DNA of 12,003 bases, taken from positions 38,609-50,611 of the forward strand of contig GG745371.1 of assembly GCA_000151295.1 (NCBI GenBank). The letters run 5' to 3'. Origin of the DNA: Allomyces macrogynus ATCC 38327 (taxonomy: Eukaryota > Blastocladiomycota > Blastocladiomycetes > Blastocladiales > Blastocladiaceae). Positions 8,741-12,003 of this stretch are shown piece after piece; positions within the stretch are counted from its first letter, which is position 1; the number at the start of each line of letters is the position of its first letter. A program made the position numbers and the translations under genes. The notes below the pieces were generated by a model. The model did not search any database. It was not told where the DNA came from and was given only the letters and a program-made list of their open reading frames with translations.

Positions 8741-9150
8741 ATGACCTCGATGCATGATAGCTTCCACACAACCTCGAGTCCGAACGACTGGTTTTCCGGC
8801 AACAGCGCCCCGTCGCTCGTCCACAAAAACGCCACCCACTCTTCTGCACCTTCTCCACCCCGCCGAATCGTGTAGCCGGCCCTCCGCGAGACCGTTTTCG
8901 CCGGGGCACTTGGCAGTGCCATCACCTGGTCCATCTACACCCACGACTGGAGGACCTCGAGACGCTGTGCATGGCCAGCGACGACGCCGAAGTCGCCTCG
9001 ATGCTCTCCTTGCCGTCCAGTCGTCCGGGGCCGCAGTGTCGATGCACGACATGGCAACCGCGTTGCGCGACGCCAACACCGCGCTCGACATTGGCGACTC
9101 GGCCAGCCCGTACCTGCACCTCGCGCCCGCGCACCAAGCGGCGCTACGTG
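8741..9150 (+). pseudogene. Truncated second copy of the MpaB/Lcp-type oxygenase N-terminus
   Basis: Starts ATGACCTCGATG (MTSMHD), then SSAPSPPRRIV followed by an in-frame TAG at 8873. That matches QPPRRLV in the full gene. After frame changes it gives LHPRLEDLETLCMASDD (full gene: AHPHLEDLEPLRALGDD). In a third frame comes LDALLAV, then MHDMATALRDANTALDIGD and SASPYLHLAPAHQAALR (full gene: MHDLATALRDAVTALDEGD and TASPYTHLSPSHQASIR). Similarity stops sharply at about 9150, before the catalytic core, so no Arg, Thr or haem His is present. It lies in the same orientation as the full gene, under 0.5 kb downstream: a tandem duplicate now decayed. Divergence is substantial, so the duplication is not recent. 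The break coincides with the end of the leftward beta-helix relic. Confidence 0.85.
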
Positions 9151-11350
9151 TTATACAGACGCCCCACCCGCCGTTTCATTCACTGCCGTCATGCTCCGGA
9201 ACAGTGGAGCAAAAACCGGCGGCAATACCGCCTGTGCCTGCATCATCAGCGCGTCGCGCACGGCCGGTGTCGCCAAACACGGTGGCGACGGGAGCGATCA
9301 CTCGATTGCGTCCGACAAGTCGGCCGGGAACTGGCACGCGACACCTTCATGGCCCGGATCGCATGTGCACTGGCCCGCGGCCGTACATGTGCCGTGAGTG
9401 CACCCTTGCGGGCAGACGAGGGACACGCACACCGGGTACGCGGACCCCATGGGCGCATCCGTATCGAGCGAGATGCAAGGACCCGACATACGGCGCGATG
9501 TCAATGGACCATGGGCGGTAGTCAGGAAACCGTCACTGCATGATCGCGCCGCCAGACTGCCCGAGTTGCCTGTGAGTTGACCGTGATGATCACGTAGCTG
9601 GTTGACGATTCGCGCCGCGACGCGCCGCCGACCCGTCACGGCGGCAGATCCGACCACGCCGCCCATGTTCCCAGTAAACGTCGAGTTGTTGAATGTTGGC
9701 AGTCGACCAGGCGCGGAACCGGAGTGCTGCACCGCAGTTGGCGGTGAAGCGCAGAGCGATCAATCATGGCCATCCCAAGATTGTCAACCAAAAAACACGC
9801 AATTTGCGACATGACCCGTGGCCAAGACGTTGGTCAGCTGTAGCGATCCAGCGTTCTGGGGGACGACGCCGAGTTCGCCCTCCGCGAGCACGTAATTCGT
9901 CACGTTCGTCCTCGTCAGCGTCGCGTTCCCGCCCGCGCCATACGCGTGCACACACGCTTCCAGGCACTTGTACCCGTCGAGCACCGCGTCCGTGGCCTCG
10001 AGCGACGCCGATCCCGACAATTGCGCGATCATGCCCGACCAGCCACAAAACGTGTTTTTGAACGACGTGTTGGCCATGACCATGTGCGCCGAATCGGTCA
10101 GCGAGAACGTTTACGGCCTCGCGTCCGGGCACACGACATTGGTCGCGCTGGTTCCGCTGCAAAACGCGAGCATACACGACTCAAACAAGACCGTCGCGTT
10201 CCCGACGAGCAACCCGACCGGCGGCACGTCGGGCGACTCGGTGATGCGGTGCAGCGTGGATCGCCGAAAAATGGCCGAGGCGGTGCCGATGGCTTTCAGA
10301 AATCGGCCGGAAAATTAACGGAACAGGCTTTCGGTGGCCGAAAACGATGCGGCGTCGTCGAGCACGACAAGACCATTGACGCAGGACGACGCATCGCTGG
10401 TGGTCAAGGCGGTGCGATTGAATGTGAGTCGCGCGGCTTCGATGACCCTTGCGAACCCGACGCCCACGGCGCTGCTTTCGAAGTCGATCCACGACACGCT
10501 GCATCGCAGGTTGGCCACGACGATGTCCGTCGCATCGACCAGCGACGAGCCACTGGACGAAAAAAACATTCCGGTAAAGTCTATCATGGTCGTCGCAGTG
10601 GGTCAGTCAACACACTTGACCGACGATTCCCCAGGCCAGCCAATGCTGCCCTCGCTCAAACTGCGTCCCAACGCACCCGTGAAAGTGGACGCGGCCACAG
10701 CAATTCGGCGACTGTTCCAGCATTGATTACCCAACGTCCCCGGATCGCGGCCACCTGGTACGTCCGCGACGCGGTCACGATCAGCCGAGCCGTATGGCCA
10801 CGGTCAAGTCCACCGACGCTGATCGAAACGTCGAGAAATGCAAGGCCATCGATCCGGTGCCCGACGCGACCGCGCAAAAGAGCGTGTTGGCACTGCTGGT
10901 TCCTGTTGCACAAGCCATTTGTCGTCAGAATTCAATCCATAACGGCCAGACGGCGCTCATTCTAACACACACCCACGACCGCACGCCCTTTCACGCATCG
11001 CAAACGTCGTCCACCTCCCCGCCACACTCTCCGGGACCCCAACACCGCCCATGAACGTGACATTGGACCACGTCACGTTCGCTCCCGCTGTCAGCGTGAC
11101 GAGCGGGCCTCGCAATGCCGCATGCTCGGGAGTCGCAACAATTTGCACCGCCGCGGCCGACCACAGGTAAGTCTTGGCCGTGAACATCGGCGTGCTGCGC
11201 GGTCGCGGCATTCCTGTGCTGCGGTTCTTGACGAGCTCATGGCCTTGAACTTCCTTGGTTCGGATCCGTCTCGAGAAATTGATTGCGCTGCACTGCCAAA
11301 CGTCAAGTCGCCATGGCTGGAATCGAAATGGTGTTGCTGCCGGGTTTAAT
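9151..11350 (-). pseudogene. Decayed parallel beta-helix protein with EGF-like module
   Basis: Reading leftward, repeated Thr/Ser/Asn-rich short strands typical of right-handed parallel beta-helix surface or secreted proteins appear: GPLVTLTAGANVTWSNVTF (about 11130-11060), STFTGALGRSLSEGSIG (about 10680), DATDIVVANLRCSVSWIDFE (about 10540-10480), SGSASLEATDAVLDGYKC and GNATLTRTNVTNYVLAEGE, then NNSTFTGNMGG. An EGF-like module follows at about 9415-9330 with spacing C-x3-C-x4-C-x5-C-x-C-x8-C (CPQGCTHGTC...CTCDPGHEGVAC). From about 10690 to 9151 these pieces share one frame, broken by TGA 10605, TAA 10317, TAA 10113, TGA 9786, TGA 9762 and TGA 9300, ending at TAA 9153. Upstream, between 10957 and 10700, frames mix. 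The N-terminus is unclear; protein-like sequence (LDVWQCSAINFSRRIRT) extends to at least 11300. Family type is fairly clear; an exact homologue is not. Confidence 0.65.
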
Positions 11351-12003
11351 CGATTCTGATTCGAGCGAATAGGACACGGGCGCCGTATTGTGACGTGGTC
11401 GAGTGCGCAGTCTGACGCACAGCGCAGTCACGCCCGCGGCTTCAGCGGCACGACTAGATCTGTCAAACGGAACCAGATTCATTGCCAGTGGCTGAAGAAA
11501 ACACAGCAACCCGAGCGCGCACCGGCGCGCGCTCGCACGAGCCCTTACCGAAAGAGAAAAACTTGCATGGCCAAGAAACAAAGAAAAAGTGATGGAACGT
11601 GGAAGGACGGCAAGACATGAATCGCGGCGCGCGAGAGAGATGGTAAGATGGGTGGTGGAGAAGAGATTAAACGCTGCACTGCATCCGTCGCAGACACGAC
11701 GGGAGCAAAGAGCCGCCGCGTCGACGCGACGCAACAGCCCGACGAAGGAAACGCAAACAACAATCGAAACAAACCCGAAAGGCAAAAAAGACGCGCTTGG
11801 GGTGGAAGAATGGCAAACGACACGGCACTTGGTCGTGGATCAGGAAAAACTCGAGAATGTGGGGGAGCCGCGCGCACTTGCTCGCGCGCGGTCCCTCGAT
11901 ACGTATCTGCAGTAGCAGTGTGCCCATCTTGCAATCGACGGAATCGCAATGGAAAAACATCGGATCTCGGATCGTGACTCTCTCAGACGTCGTCCTCGTA
12001 GTC
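11351..12003. other. 5' flank of the beta-helix relic; no supportable complete gene
   Basis: The minus strand from about 11760 to 11560 is pyrimidine-rich (cttctccaccacccatctta and similar), like the leaders of the other genes here, so it probably holds the promoter of the leftward relic. A minus-strand frame at 11545-11470 reads SVRARASARRCALGLLCFLQ, which is signal-peptide-like, and leads to APVSYSLESESIKPGSNTIS near 11375-11320. This could be the true N-terminus of the relic in a shifted frame, but I cannot prove it. Nothing recognisable lies in 11800-12003. Confidence 0.35.
11512..11535. repeat. Perfect 9-bp inverted repeat with 6-base loop
   Basis: CGAGCGCGC and GCGCGCTCG flank ACCGGC. 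It lies in the presumed leader or N-terminal coding part of the beta-helix relic. It could fold as a strong hairpin, but alternating GC sequence produces such palindromes easily, and no role can be inferred. Confidence 0.35.

Noticed and set aside
10573..10607. A 35-base GTGTGT...ATAG candidate intron spanning the TGA at 10605
   Set aside because: It is very short, and its length is not a multiple of three, so its removal would shift the well-supported downstream frame.
9151..10690. Alternative genetic code or stop-codon reassignment explaining the stops in the beta-helix frame
   Set aside because: Both TGA and TAA would have to be sense codons, yet the oxygenase gene ends in TGA and long exons elsewhere contain no in-frame TGA or TAA. 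Decay is simpler.
9946..10965. Plus-strand open frame of 339 codons
   Set aside because: It is antisense to the beta-helix relic; its composition is Arg/His-rich and shows no domain.
11161..11175. Perfect CAG|GTAAGT donor on the plus strand
   Set aside because: It lies antisense within a protein-like stretch of the beta-helix relic (TAKTYLWS), and no plus-strand exon can be seen beside it. A chance match.
1..12003. Bacterial or phage origin, CRISPR array, tRNA genes, transposon ends
   Set aside because: There are no ribosome-binding sites or operon structure, no spaced repeat units, no tRNA-like cloverleaf noticed by eye, and no transposase motif or terminal inverted repeats. The intron and the gene families indicate a eukaryotic nucleus.

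Overview
The window looks like nuclear DNA of a GC-rich eukaryote. The evidence is a clear 69-nt GT...AG intron in the left-hand gene, start codons in Kozak-like context (ACCACCATGG), pyrimidine-rich leaders before start codons, long Pro/Ala/Ser low-complexity tails, widely spaced genes with no operons, and gene families typical of fungi and protists: squalene monooxygenase, an ER-type MpaB/rubber-oxygenase-like protein, and a parallel beta-helix protein with an EGF-like module. A zoosporic fungus of the Allomyces type would fit, and so would a GC-rich flagellate. This placement is inference, not read from the sequence.

Layout, left to right. (1) 1-2562, minus strand: the 5' part of a large unrecognised protein with two exons and one single-base frameshift. 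It runs off the left edge. (2) 3067-3527, minus: a wreck of squalene monooxygenase (ERG1-like). The FAD-binding N-terminus is joined almost directly to the C-terminal helices and the catalytic middle is gone. (3) 4342-5762, plus: a heavily broken gene with a PWWP/Tudor-like segment and an acidic C-terminus. (4) 6411-8274, plus: the best-preserved recognisable gene, an MpaB/Lcp-type (DUF2236) haem oxygenase with a C-terminal membrane segment. It is interrupted by a single +1 frameshift just after the predicted haem-ligand histidine. (5) 8741-9150, plus: a truncated, mutated second copy of that gene's N-terminus, in direct tandem. (6) 9151 to about 11350, minus: a decayed beta-helix/EGF surface-type protein. 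One reading frame keeps its character for about 1.5 kb across several stop codons.

The window is therefore a gene-graveyard region: one oxygenase and one large unknown gene are nearly intact, among four degraded genes. Several lesions are single-base length changes, some in short homopolymers, so base-calling errors must be separated from real decay before the two near-intact genes are called dead. I found no convincing tRNA, rRNA, CRISPR array, transposase or viral gene. Two oxygenases of isoprenoid chemistry (the squalene monooxygenase relic and the MpaB/Lcp-like gene with its partial copy) lie within 6 kb. That may be coincidence, or it may be the remains of a terpenoid or sterol-related cluster.
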